This document shows positions 1 through 5,166 of a stretch of DNA of 5,247 bases, piece after piece; the stretch's first letter is position 1; each line of letters begins with the position of its first letter. The stretch is from an uncultured Nitrospira sp. GTDB lineage: Bacteria; Nitrospirota; Nitrospiria; Nitrospirales; UBA8639. Position numbers and translations under genes: made by a program. Location of the stretch: positions 28,819 through 34,065 of the forward strand of contig CABVRQ010000042.1 in assembly GCA_902500695.1 (NCBI GenBank), read 5' to 3'. The notes under the pieces were generated by a model, which was not told where the DNA came from, did no database searches, and saw only the letters and a list, made by a program, of their open reading frames with translations.

Positions 1-1
1 C

Positions 2-67
2 TCCTATTCAGAGACCGGCACCCCCACGTCCTGGAACGTCGCCATCCGCTCCAACAACGGTGTCTGA
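2..67 (+). CDS. 3' end of an unidentified gene (partial)
   Basis: One plus-strand frame is open from the window edge and ends with TGA at 65-67. It encodes about 21 residues ending TSWNVAIRSNNGV, with no internal stop. The composition (Ser, Thr, Asn, an aromatic residue, alternating hydrophobics) would suit the last beta strand of an extracellular or Ig-like domain, but that is only an impression. After the stop the sequence turns AT-rich and loses coding character, which fits a gene end. The fragment is too short to identify. A minus-strand frame is also open over part of this stretch, so the strand itself is not secure. Confidence 0.35.
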   Translation, partial: SYSETGTPTSWNVAIRSNNGV

Positions 68-207
68 TAACAATATTTATATTTTGGCATTCATTTGTAA
101 GCCGTTACCGAAATGTCCCGATCCTGATATGTCCTTACAGTGGTAATTGGGGAAAGGGTGGGAGCCGAGCTGCGAAACTATTTTTTGAATTTTCAATATA
201 GAGAAAT

Positions 208-213
208 AGGAGG
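208..213 (+). promoter_or_regulatory. Ribosome binding site of the cell-wall hydrolase gene
   Basis: A perfect AGGAGG lies 2 nt before ATG 216 and 5 nt before the in-frame ATG 219. The spacing favours the second ATG, so the protein may really begin at residue 2 of the longer reading. Confidence 0.75.
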
Positions 214-215
214 CC

Positions 216-1010
216 ATGATGGGGGTGGTACTTGGAGAAGGAAAACTCCCTTTCTGGATACAAAAAGAAGTTGAACTGAAAAGTTCAGTGAAAAAAGGGG
301 CACGAGGTATGGCGGCAAGGCGTGTCCAGGAATGGCTGCAATTTCATGGATTCGGTCTGGTGATAGATGAAGATTTTGGTGGAGTGACGAAAAAAATGGT
401 CCAGCAATTTCAAGAAGCCCGAGGGCTGGGAACCAGTGGCATGGTAAATGCGGCCACATTTCAGGAACTGGTTGCACCACTTTTACAGGTGCTGACTCCC
501 ATCAGTGCTGCAAACCACACATTTTCAACGATGGTCCTCGAGTATGCCAAAGCACATTTGGCGCAGCATCCTCTTGAAGTCGGTGGGCAAAATCGTGGGC
601 CGTGGGTGCGTGTGTATATGAAAGGACATGATGGGGCTGAATTTCCATGGTGTGCCGGGTTCGTCACATTTATTCTGAAACAGGCCGCTGAAACGCTGGG
701 AATGACAATGCCTATTCAAGGTTCTACGTCATGTGATTCTCTGGCCGCTCAAGGGAAAGAAGCCGGACTTTTTATGAAAGAGTCGACCCTGAATGGAGAA
801 AATGCCTCGATAGATCATTTGTCCAGGGCAAGCATTTTCTTCGTGAGAAGAAGCAGTACGGATTGGACCCATACGGGATTGGCGACGGCCTTTCATCGTG
901 ATGCCTTTGAAACGATAGAGGGAAATACCAATGATGAGGGAAGTCGAGAGGGCTACGAAGTCTGTTCCAGATCACGGGGATACAATAAAAAGGATTTTAT
1001 TCTTCTGTAA
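216..1010 (+). CDS. Peptidoglycan-binding / CHAP-like cell-wall hydrolase
   Basis: The product (264 aa) has two domains. Residues about 22-90 look like a PG_binding_1 domain: a VQEWLQFHGF helix, then DEDFGGVTKKMVQQFQ and LGTSGMVNAATFQEL, the usual turn-and-helix pattern that grips peptidoglycan. Residues about 104-262 look like a CHAP/NlpC-type amidase. They carry GGQNRGPWVRVYM, PWCAGFV with the likely nucleophile Cys146, WTHTGLA with the likely general base His219, and IEGNTN with Glu235/Asn237 as the probable third catalytic position. The predicted activity is cutting an amide bond in the peptidoglycan peptide or crosslink. No signal peptide or membrane segment is visible, so export would need a holin, a secretion apparatus or lysis, as for phage endolysins and some secreted effectors. 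No phage or secretion genes are in view. The start (216 or 219) follows a perfect AGGAGG. It converges with the small gene at 1104-1352. The domain assignment is firm, the biological role is not. Confidence 0.85.
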   Translation: MMGVVLGEGKLPFWIQKEVELKSSVKKGARGMAARRVQEWLQFHGFGLVIDEDFGGVTKKMVQQFQEARGLGTSGMVNAATFQELVAPLLQVLTPISAANHTFSTMVLEYAKAHLAQHPLEVGGQNRGPWVRVYMKGHDGAEFPWCAGFVTFILKQAAETLGMTMPIQGSTSCDSLAAQGKEAGLFMKESTLNGENASIDHLSRASIFFVRRSSTDWTHTGLATAFHRDAFETIEGNTNDEGSREGYEVCSRSRGYNKKDFILL

Positions 1011-1069
1011 CTAACCTTCGCCTCCCGGGACAACCCCCTTGTTGATATTGAAACATTGAGGCGTGATGA

Positions 1070-1089
1070 ACCGAAAATGGACTTTCGGT
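1070..1089. other. Hairpin between convergent genes
   Basis: ACCGAAA and TTTCGGT form a 7-bp perfect stem around a 6-nt loop, in the 93-bp gap between the convergent hydrolase gene and the small minus-strand gene. No T-tract follows on either strand, so it is not a standard intrinsic terminator. It could still mark the end of both transcripts. Confidence 0.35.
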
Positions 1090-1103
1090 GTGCCGCTCCT
1101 GCT

Positions 1104-1352
1104 CTATTGTGGAGGGTCGGCAGGCGGGGGCACCACTGCGGGATGTGGGATGACGTGAAGGACCTCACCGGAATTCGCCTCGACATAGGCCTCCGTGCCT
1201 TGAATGGCCTCATCGACAAGGGTCATTCGATAGTAGGGATCGTCCTCCCGACCGCCATGGAAAAATTTGGTGGAATTAGTAAATCCGCAGAGTATGTTTT
1301 TTGCGACGTTGATCGCCTCTTGCATGGAAATAATGCCGATAGGTTTGGTCAT
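1104..1352 (-). CDS. Small protein of unknown function, possibly PepSY-like
   Basis: The product is 82 aa. The start at 1352 is well supported by GAGGTGA 3 nt upstream (GAGG 6 nt from ATG). Residues 9-21 look like an amphipathic helix (SMQEAINVAKNIL). Residues about 39-65 read YYRMTLVDEAIQGTEAYV then EANSGEVL. This alternating pattern, ending in an acidic residue, a small residue and GEVL, resembles the strand-turn-strand of PepSY-like domains, where DxxTGEVL is typical. The similarity is by eye only. The tail (residues 69-82) is proline-rich and probably disordered. No signal peptide or membrane helix is seen, so it is probably cytoplasmic. A perfect inverted repeat lies just upstream and may control it. 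It faces the hydrolase gene tail to tail, so it is not in an operon with it, and there is no evidence that it is an immunity protein. Confidence 0.7.
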   Translation of the reverse strand: MTKPIGIISMQEAINVAKNILCGFTNSTKFFHGGREDDPYYRMTLVDEAIQGTEAYVEANSGEVLHVIPHPAVVPPPADPPQ

Positions 1353-1355
1353 AGT

Positions 1356-1362
1356 TCACCTC
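1356..1362 (-). promoter_or_regulatory. Ribosome binding site of the 82-aa gene
   Basis: On the minus strand GAGGTGA stands 3 nt before the ATG at 1352-1350, with its GAGG core 6 nt away. This is a strong Shine-Dalgarno match and the main reason to accept this small reading frame as a real gene. Confidence 0.7.
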
Positions 1363-1367
1363 AATCC

Positions 1368-1384
1368 AATCGTGTTACACGATT
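1368..1384. promoter_or_regulatory. Perfect 17-bp inverted repeat, candidate operator
   Basis: AATCGTGT and ACACGATT are perfect 8-bp arms around one central T. The repeat lies 15 nt upstream of the start codon of the 82-aa gene and 5 nt beyond its ribosome binding site. Short-centre dyads of this kind are typical repressor sites (TetR, GntR, LacI or Xre types). A possible -10 hexamer TATTAT lies upstream on the minus strand (1409-1404), without a good -35. The repeat would then fall just after the transcription start. With only one loop base it is less likely to act as an RNA hairpin. No regulator gene for it is in the window. Confidence 0.45.
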
Positions 1385-1783
1385 CCGATTTTGTTGCCGT
1401 TTCATAATAAGGGTTACCGGTCGCATAAGGCGTGCCAAATAAATACGGCTTCCGTCATTCGTGGGTATTGCAAAGGGGCAATTGCATTCAATTGAAAATT
1501 TCATCAAATCGCATGACAGTGCTTAATGCTGAGTAATTTCCCCCTTATCTTCGATTCCGGACAGAGGAATTCCTTAATTCTGGAGTCAAAGACAAATTAA
1601 TCCAGCGTGCGACAACTTTTCTTATTTTGAAAATGACTGTGTGGTTTGCGCAACATACATAGAATGACAATCCATTCATAAAGAATTTCAAAACGAAGGG
1701 GCATCCGTTGAAAATTCTGGAGTGGTTCTCTGTTAAAAAGAAGAGAGGGGCAAGTTCGAAAAAAATAGGACGACACATTGATC

Positions 1784-1800
1784 AGACCACGGGGTGGTCT
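1784..1800 (-). terminator. Hairpin downstream of the EEP-family gene
   Basis: AGACCAC and GTGGTCT make a 7-bp perfect stem with a 3-nt loop, starting 16 nt after the minus-strand stop codon of the nuclease-family gene. On that strand a run of T (TATTTTTTT) begins only about 16 nt further on. It is thus a probable transcript end, but an imperfect intrinsic terminator. Confidence 0.4.
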
Positions 1801-1816
1801 TAAGGAAGTTTGAAAG

Positions 1817-2569
1817 TTAGAAGCGAATGCGCAGATCGGCAACGAGGGGAAGATGGTCCGAGGCGACGAGGGAATCTCGAGTTTTGGGAAGATGCACATG
1901 GGTCACCTCAATCCGGCCTTCATAAAAAATATGATCGAGATGAAGAAGCGGCAGAAATCCTGGATAGGTCCGGCGTCGTTTCACAAAGGGGCGAATGTCG
2001 AGGCTCTGAAATCGAGGGGTCAGGATACCGGTGGTGACACCACGCCCCCATTCATTGAAATCACCAAGAATAATTTTTGGACCGGCCCCTCGATGTTGGT
2101 CCAGAATCATGGCCAATTGTTCCGCTTGATATTTTCGCTCTCGCAATCCGGTACCCATATGCACGTTGTAGACATGTAAGGTGTGATTGCCCAGTCGAAG
2201 ATCAGCGCGTTGACAACATCGACCCCGGCGGCTTCTCCAGGTCAGGTCATGTTGCGCATCATTCACAATCGGGAACCGGCTCAGAATCATGTTCCCAAAG
2301 GGATATCCGTGACGAAGTCGGGCGGATGCCATCACCCATCCCATGCCCATCAACGCACCAAGAAGTTCGTCCTGACCACGGCCCTTGGGGCCAAGCCCCA
2401 GGACTTCCTGGAGAGCAATGACATCCGGATGAAGGGCCGACAGGACTTCCGCGATCCGTCTGGGCGTGATTCGACGATCCATCCCGCAACACCGGTGAAT
2501 GTTATAGGTCACAATCCGAATATCGAGGGCAGCCGGTGGTTGGGGAATCGGTTGAAGTACTCTGGCCAT
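1817..2569 (-). CDS. Endonuclease/exonuclease/phosphatase (EEP) family hydrolase
   Basis: The product is 250 aa, a complete EEP (DNase I / exonuclease III / sphingomyelinase-like) domain with all family motifs in order: IVTYNIH (Asn23), IALQEV (metal ligand Glu55), GNMILSRFP (92-100), YNVHMG (His137), ILGDFNEWG (Asp170, Asn172), LDHIFY (Asp212) and the terminal SDHLPLVADL (Asp238-His239). These residues form the Mg-dependent phosphoester-cleaving site. The family includes DNases, phosphoinositide phosphatases and sphingomyelinases, and the motifs do not settle the substrate. The compact size and lack of signal peptide or membrane helix suggest a soluble cytoplasmic enzyme, and the LxIRIVTYNIHRC opening is common in small EEP proteins of unknown substrate. 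ATG 2569 is the only good start, because an in-frame TGA lies about 25 nt upstream. The nearest purine-rich site, AAAGGA, is about 14 nt away, which is far. It appears monocistronic, with about 500 bp of non-coding DNA upstream. Confidence 0.92.
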   Translation of the reverse strand: MARVLQPIPQPPAALDIRIVTYNIHRCCGMDRRITPRRIAEVLSALHPDVIALQEVLGLGPKGRGQDELLGALMGMGWVMASARLRHGYPFGNMILSRFPIVNDAQHDLTWRSRRGRCCQRADLRLGNHTLHVYNVHMGTGLRERKYQAEQLAMILDQHRGAGPKIILGDFNEWGRGVTTGILTPRFQSLDIRPFVKRRRTYPGFLPLLHLDHIFYEGRIEVTHVHLPKTRDSLVASDHLPLVADLRIRF

Positions 2570-2710
2570 AAGTGAATGGGAAATCCTTTTAAATCACTGA
2601 ACTACCATTGCTCTATAGACCATATCATGACGGGAAAAGATGTGAGGCACAATAAAAAATGGCCTATTATCGTGATTGGCAAAATGCAGACCAGAATAGA
2701 AAAATGCCGT

Positions 2711-2725
2711 CCACAAATTTTGTGG
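2711..2725. repeat. Inverted repeat overlapping a DnaA box
   Basis: CCACAAA and TTTGTGG are perfect 7-bp arms around a central T. The right arm overlaps the DnaA-box match at 2721-2729. It could be a repressor site in the long upstream region of the EEP-family gene. Confidence 0.35.
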
Positions 2726-2729
2726 ATAA
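2721..2729 (-). promoter_or_regulatory. Perfect DnaA-box match
   Basis: The plus strand reads TGTGGATAA, so the minus strand reads TTATCCACA, the canonical high-affinity DnaA box. A given 9-mer is expected well under once in 5 kb. Here it lies in non-coding AT-rich DNA with a second copy about 240 bp away. Confidence 0.45.
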
Positions 2730-2748
2730 CCTGGTGGCTACCGGCAAT

Positions 2749-2760
2749 AAAAGCGCTTTT
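2749..2760. repeat. 12-bp perfect palindrome
   Basis: AAAAGCGCTTTT is self-complementary over 12 bp, in the AT-rich interval upstream of the EEP-family gene. It could bind a dimeric protein. No T-run follows that would make it a terminator. Confidence 0.3.
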
Positions 2761-2914
2761 CTTGAAGGATTGATAGAGAGATGAGCAAATTGCCTAAATT
2801 ATGGGCATTGTGTAAGTGTTATTTTTGAATACTAAATATAGTGGTGTGAATTTTTTGGCGTAGTCGTAAAAGTAGAATGATGATTTTATCTTGACTTTTT
2901 TGATTCAGTTGATC

Positions 2915-2934
2915 CTTTTGAGTTTCCTCAAAAG
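2915..2934. repeat. 8-bp stem-loop
   Basis: CTTTTGAG and CTCAAAAG pair perfectly around a TTTC loop. Neither strand shows a T-tract right after the stem, so I do not call it a terminator. It lies about 25 bp from the DnaA box at 2960. Confidence 0.35.
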
Positions 2935-2959
2935 CTCATAATGATCTTCTAAAGATGGC

Positions 2960-2968
2960 TTATCCACA
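2960..2968 (+). promoter_or_regulatory. Perfect DnaA-box match
   Basis: TTATCCACA, the canonical DnaA box, is on the plus strand, so it points away from the copy at 2721-2729. The DNA between the two is AT-rich. No replication gene (dnaA, dnaN, gidA, parA, repA) is in the window to support an origin. Confidence 0.45.
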
Positions 2969-3067
2969 GAATGGATTTTCCCTTGTTGATAGTGAACAAA
3001 ATGAGAATGGTTTTGTCTGCTCCTGTAGGGTCTTTTCGTCTGGCCAATGAGTTTTGGCCTGTGTTCA

Positions 3068-3666
3068 TCATGGATTTTTCAAACAGAGAAACATTTCGCG
3101 GGCTACCCACGATTCTTTGTCGGTTCCAATCACCGGCAATTGAATAGCGGAATCCTTTCTATGAATGGGAATGGCTTCTCCTGACTGCACATCGGAGGCC
3201 TCGAAATTTCGAGGGCTATCCAACGAGGGACGGCACCAACCCCTTCCTTCGCAGATTCGAGTGCGGATGTCAGGAGCCCGTTTGCCTATGCCACCACCAA
3301 AAATAACCGCATCGGCTCACTCCAGGGTGGCCGGATAGGTACCAAGATATGTTCGTGCCCGATGACAGGACACCTTAATGGCCAGAATTGCGTGAGAATC
3401 GTGCTGTTGGTGGACGGCCTTCAAGGGATGGCGGAAATCGGAGGTCAGGCCGGACAAGCCCCACAGGCCGGATTGGGTATTCAACTGATATGGTCTATCT
3501 CTTAGGGGGAAAGCTGTTTATGCTCGGCAGCCAATCCGATAATGGTCGGGTCGAGATTTCCGCATCGTGTGCCTATCACGCGGCCTTCTAACGGGGTGAA
3601 TCCCATTGAGGTCTCGACCACAGCTCCATTCTTGATGGCGGTAACGGAGCATCCTTGCCCCAAAGG
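3068..3666 (-). pseudogene. ackA: Acetate kinase, decayed C-terminal half
   Basis: The minus strand still encodes about 200 residues recognisable as acetate kinase, the enzyme that interconverts acetyl phosphate plus ADP with acetate plus ATP. From 3666 it reads LGQGCSVTAIKNG, then ETSMGFTPLEGRVIGTRCG, NLDP and LSP. A TAA (3504-3502) falls where the family has the residue before EID. A frameshift at about 3485 leads to SGLWGLSGLTSDFRHP, AILAIKV and YLGTY. A TGA (3319-3317) precedes ADAVIFGGGIG, RICEG, VIGTDKE and a natural end at TGA 3070-3068. Intact acetate kinases have about 400 residues, so the N-terminal half (with the NSGSSSLK motif) is gone. The His of the family HLGNG motif reads Pro, and TGGIGEN has become GGGIGKR. 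The remnant starts right after the transporter stop codon, in the same frame. It cannot make an active kinase. Confidence 0.9.
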
Positions 3667-4293
3667 TTAATTTGAGGTAGGGACCGCTCGAAGCTCCGTA
3701 TGAGCCCCGCGAAAGACAAATAGGGCTGACCGGAGAAAAAGCCCGGCGAGTCCAAAGCCCACGAGAATGTCAGGCCAACCTGAACTGGTGAGCCATACCC
3801 CTAGGGCGGCACACAGCACCGAGACATTCGCAATAATGTCATTGCGGGAACATAACCACACGGAACTCATATTGATGTCATCGGCCCGATGGCGCCAGAG
3901 CAAGAGAAGGCAAAGGCTATTTGCCGCAAGCGCAAGGAGGCCAAATCCGCCAATGGCCTCGAATACTGGAACCAGCGGGAAAACCATCTTGTAAACCGCC
4001 TGCCCGAAAACGAATAAACCGAAAGCCGCCATGATCCCGCCTTTGAGGAGAGCGGCCTTGGCTTTCATCCTTGCGCCTCGCGCCACGACGTAAATGCTGA
4101 AGCCGTACACCAGCGCATCACCCAACATATCCAGCGAGTCAGCGATCAAAGAAACAGAACCGGCGAGCAAACCTGCCGTCAGTTCGACGAAGAACATCAC
4201 CGCATTAATTGCCAACACGATTTTGAGTATCGAGCTTTGGCGATCTTGAAGCGCCTCGATCTCACATGCTTTGTCATTGCAGCAATCAGCCAT
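3667..4293 (-). CDS. Short CDF-type cation efflux transporter
   Basis: The product is 208 aa with about six membrane helices (roughly residues 22-43, 46-70, 82-104, 109-133, 149-169, 174-194), matching the transmembrane part of the cation diffusion facilitator family. The second helix carries SLIADSLDMLGDALVYG, with Asp55 and Asp59 at the metal-site spacing. The fifth carries CSRNDIIANVSVL, with Asp152 and Asn156 replacing the usual His/Asp pair. The cytoplasmic metal-binding C-terminal domain of typical CDF proteins (about 300 aa) is absent. The gene ends soon after helix 6, apparently naturally, since the helices and the closing FRGAHTELR are complete. The N-terminus has MADCCNDKAC (Cys4, Cys5, Cys10), a plausible soft-metal sensor or binding site. 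It likely exports a divalent metal across the inner membrane, but the metal is unknown. It lies 77 bp after the DUF4160 gene on the same strand. The Shine-Dalgarno match is weak (GAGAA). The gene abuts the ackA remnant. Confidence 0.87.
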   Translation of the reverse strand: MADCCNDKACEIEALQDRQSSILKIVLAINAVMFFVELTAGLLAGSVSLIADSLDMLGDALVYGFSIYVVARGARMKAKAALLKGGIMAAFGLFVFGQAVYKMVFPLVPVFEAIGGFGLLALAANSLCLLLLWRHRADDINMSSVWLCSRNDIIANVSVLCAALGVWLTSSGWPDILVGFGLAGLFLRSALFVFRGAHTELRAVPTSN

Positions 4294-4330
4294 TGATGGT
4301 TCTCAAAATTTTCTCTGATTGTGGTATGTA

Positions 4331-4346
4331 TTCAGAACCTTCTCAA
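4331..4346. promoter_or_regulatory. Imperfect dyad upstream of the transporter gene
   Basis: On the minus strand TTGAGAA-GG-TTCTGAA forms an imperfect 16-bp dyad with one mismatched pair, 38 bp before the transporter start. The 8-mer TTCTCAAA within it (4340-4347) recurs at 4300-4307. A metal-responsive regulator site (MerR or ArsR type) would be expected at this place, but the match to any consensus is weak. Confidence 0.25.
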
Positions 4347-4370
4347 ACCTATCCCCTTTGTGGTGCCGAC

Positions 4371-4631
4371 TCATTCCAAGGGCGCAATCTTCCGGAGCTC
4401 TTCCCTCGCTTGAGCCCTTTTCCAGTCGGCGAGAAGCTCGTGTTGATGAAGGGTCGCCCGCTCGATGACAAGACCAGTGACGCGGGGAGGCAATCGCCCG
4501 GAAAACACAGACAGAGTGCGAATATCGATCAACGCAAGATCACTGGCATATTCCGCATGAAAGTGTGGCGGGTTGTGATCATCGAAGAACATCTTGATCA
4601 CAATACCGAAGAAACGACTAATTTCAGGCAT
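4371..4631 (-). CDS. DUF4160 family protein
   Basis: The product (86 aa) matches the DUF4160 pattern over its whole length: an opening PEISRFFGIVIKMFFDDH, the signature NPPHFHAEY (His23 and His25), then a beta region ALIDIRTLSVFSGRLPPR and a C-terminal helical stretch EL-ADW-RA with the closing IAPLE. The family function is unknown. Its genes commonly pair with DUF2442 genes, and such pairs are often listed as candidate toxin-antitoxin modules, without a firm mechanism that I can cite. The paired His residues could bind a metal or act in catalysis, but that is inference. The start ATG 4631 lies inside the end of the DUF2442 gene (8-bp overlap), which points to translational coupling. Only a weak AGG lies upstream. 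Confidence 0.85.
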   Translation of the reverse strand: MPEISRFFGIVIKMFFDDHNPPHFHAEYASDLALIDIRTLSVFSGRLPPRVTGLVIERATLHQHELLADWKRAQAREELRKIAPLE

Positions 4632-4908
4632 GAGTGGCCTGGTTGCGTAGCGCGGGGAAAATATCTTCCGGTTTTTTGCCCGTTACCTTAAGGTAGAGGG
4701 CGTCCGGACAGAGATCAATCTGTTCGCCCCAAACCAGCTCACCGGATGAACCGATACGAACCTGTCCAAACACAAGCGGGTCCCGCCACACGGCAAACAC
4801 ACCTTTTCCGACTGATTCAGACAGATCCACCGTTCCGGATACTCCATCCTCAAATTTCAACTCCAATCGATACTCCGGTAAGACTTTGACCTGGGAGATT
4901 CTTTTCAT
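4624..4908 (-). CDS. DUF2442 family protein
   Basis: The product (94 aa) has the DUF2442 layout: VKVLPEYRLELKFEDG (strand-turn-strand, residues 7-22), a GTVDLSESVGKGVFAVWRD segment, then the diagnostic LVWGEQIDLCPDALYLK (58-74). Family members are small alpha/beta proteins, and some carry a fused helix-turn-helix domain. Here none is present, and the C-terminal 20 residues are polar and probably flexible. In the paired arrangement with DUF4160 it might be the partner or antitoxin component, but that is unproven. The start ATG 4908 is preceded by GGAG at a 9-nt spacing. It is the first gene of the minus-strand cluster and overlaps the DUF4160 gene by 8 bp. Confidence 0.85.
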   Translation of the reverse strand: MKRISQVKVLPEYRLELKFEDGVSGTVDLSESVGKGVFAVWRDPLVFGQVRIGSSGELVWGEQIDLCPDALYLKVTGKKPEDIFPALRNQATHA

Positions 4909-4917
4909 GGCTCATTT

Positions 4918-4921
4918 CTCC
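4918..4921 (-). promoter_or_regulatory. Ribosome binding site of the DUF2442 gene
   Basis: On the minus strand GGAG lies 9 nt before the ATG at 4908-4906. It supports that start codon. Confidence 0.55.
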
Positions 4922-4932
4922 ACGTTTTTCTC

Positions 4933-4961
4933 ATACTACCAGGAAACCATCTGCCCAGAAA
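4933..4961 (-). promoter_or_regulatory. Possible promoter of the DUF2442-DUF4160 pair
   Basis: On the minus strand an extended -10 element, TGG followed by TAGTAT (4938-4933), lies about 25 nt before the DUF2442 start, with a poor -35 (TTTCTG, 4961-4956) 17 bp upstream. Transcription would begin about 18 nt before the start codon, leaving room for the GGAG site. Confidence 0.3.
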
Positions 4962-5106
4962 GCTCCCATGCGATAGGGACGAACTATTACCTGTGGGAAA
5001 AGGCATAGTCACGCTCGAGGCGACGCGGGATCGGACAGTGATCTTGTGGAATTTTCTTCCTTACACAGATTCGAAAAATGAGGCTGGTGTCTAGTAAAAG
5101 ATCGTC

Positions 5107-5129
5107 ATCCTGAGCCTGCGGCGAAGGAT
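5107..5129. repeat. REP-like palindromic repeat unit
   Basis: ATCCT-GA-GCC, loop TGC, GGC-GA-AGGAT folds into a hairpin with two stem blocks (5 and 3 bp) separated by a tandem GA/GA internal pair. Its flanks, GTCATCCTGAGC and CGAAGGATCTG, match a sequence type I know as a common dispersed intergenic repeat in diverse bacterial genomes. Only one copy is in the window. Confidence 0.5.
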
Positions 5130-5166
5130 CTGTGCCCAGGTGGATAAGCTAGGGTCTAGCGAAATT

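Larger units (their letters stand above)
1353..1816. other. Non-coding interval
   Basis: No reading frame here has a credible start, ribosome binding site or recognisable product. The stretch holds the inverted repeat at 1368-1384, a 10-bp palindrome AGGAATTCCT at 1565-1574, an 8-bp palindrome TTGCGCAA at 1646-1653, and the hairpin at 1784-1800. I could not recognise a decayed gene in it. Confidence 0.5.
2570..3067. other. AT-rich non-coding interval with DnaA boxes
   Basis: No credible gene is visible. The plus-strand frame from 2576 lacks a ribosome binding site and has no recognisable product. Around 2760-2950 the sequence is clearly AT-rich (for example TTATTTTTGAATACTAAATA near 2819). 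The interval carries two perfect DnaA-box 9-mers, two palindromes at 2711-2725 and 2749-2760, and an 8-bp hairpin at 2915-2934. It lies between the start of the EEP-family gene and the end of the ackA remnant, so it must also contain the EEP promoter, which I could not place with confidence. Confidence 0.5.

Noticed and set aside
84..100. Sigma-54-like promoter TGGCA-N5-TTGTA upstream of the hydrolase gene
   Set aside because: The distance between the GG and the GT in place of GC is one base too short, and the GC is not conserved.
1056..1442. Plus-strand open frame of 128 codons
   Set aside because: It runs antisense to the better supported 82-aa gene, has no ribosome binding site, and gives an Arg/Cys-rich product typical of a shadow frame.
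2183..2575. Plus-strand open frames over 1810-2575
   Set aside because: All lie antisense to the EEP-family gene, whose full set of catalytic motifs fixes the coding strand.
2576..2773. Plus-strand open frame of 65 codons
   Set aside because: No ribosome binding site precedes it, the product has no recognisable features, and it crosses the palindromes and DnaA box of the AT-rich interval.
3388..3591. Plus-strand open frame of 67 codons
   Set aside because: It is antisense to the acetate kinase remnant, which explains the sequence far better.
4266..4691. Plus-strand open frame of 141 codons
   Set aside because: It covers the DUF4160 gene in antisense and both its flanks, and the product has no family pattern.
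5139..5148. Third DnaA-box-like site (minus strand TTATCCACC)
   Set aside because: It has one mismatch at the conserved last base and lies over 2 kb from the perfect pair.
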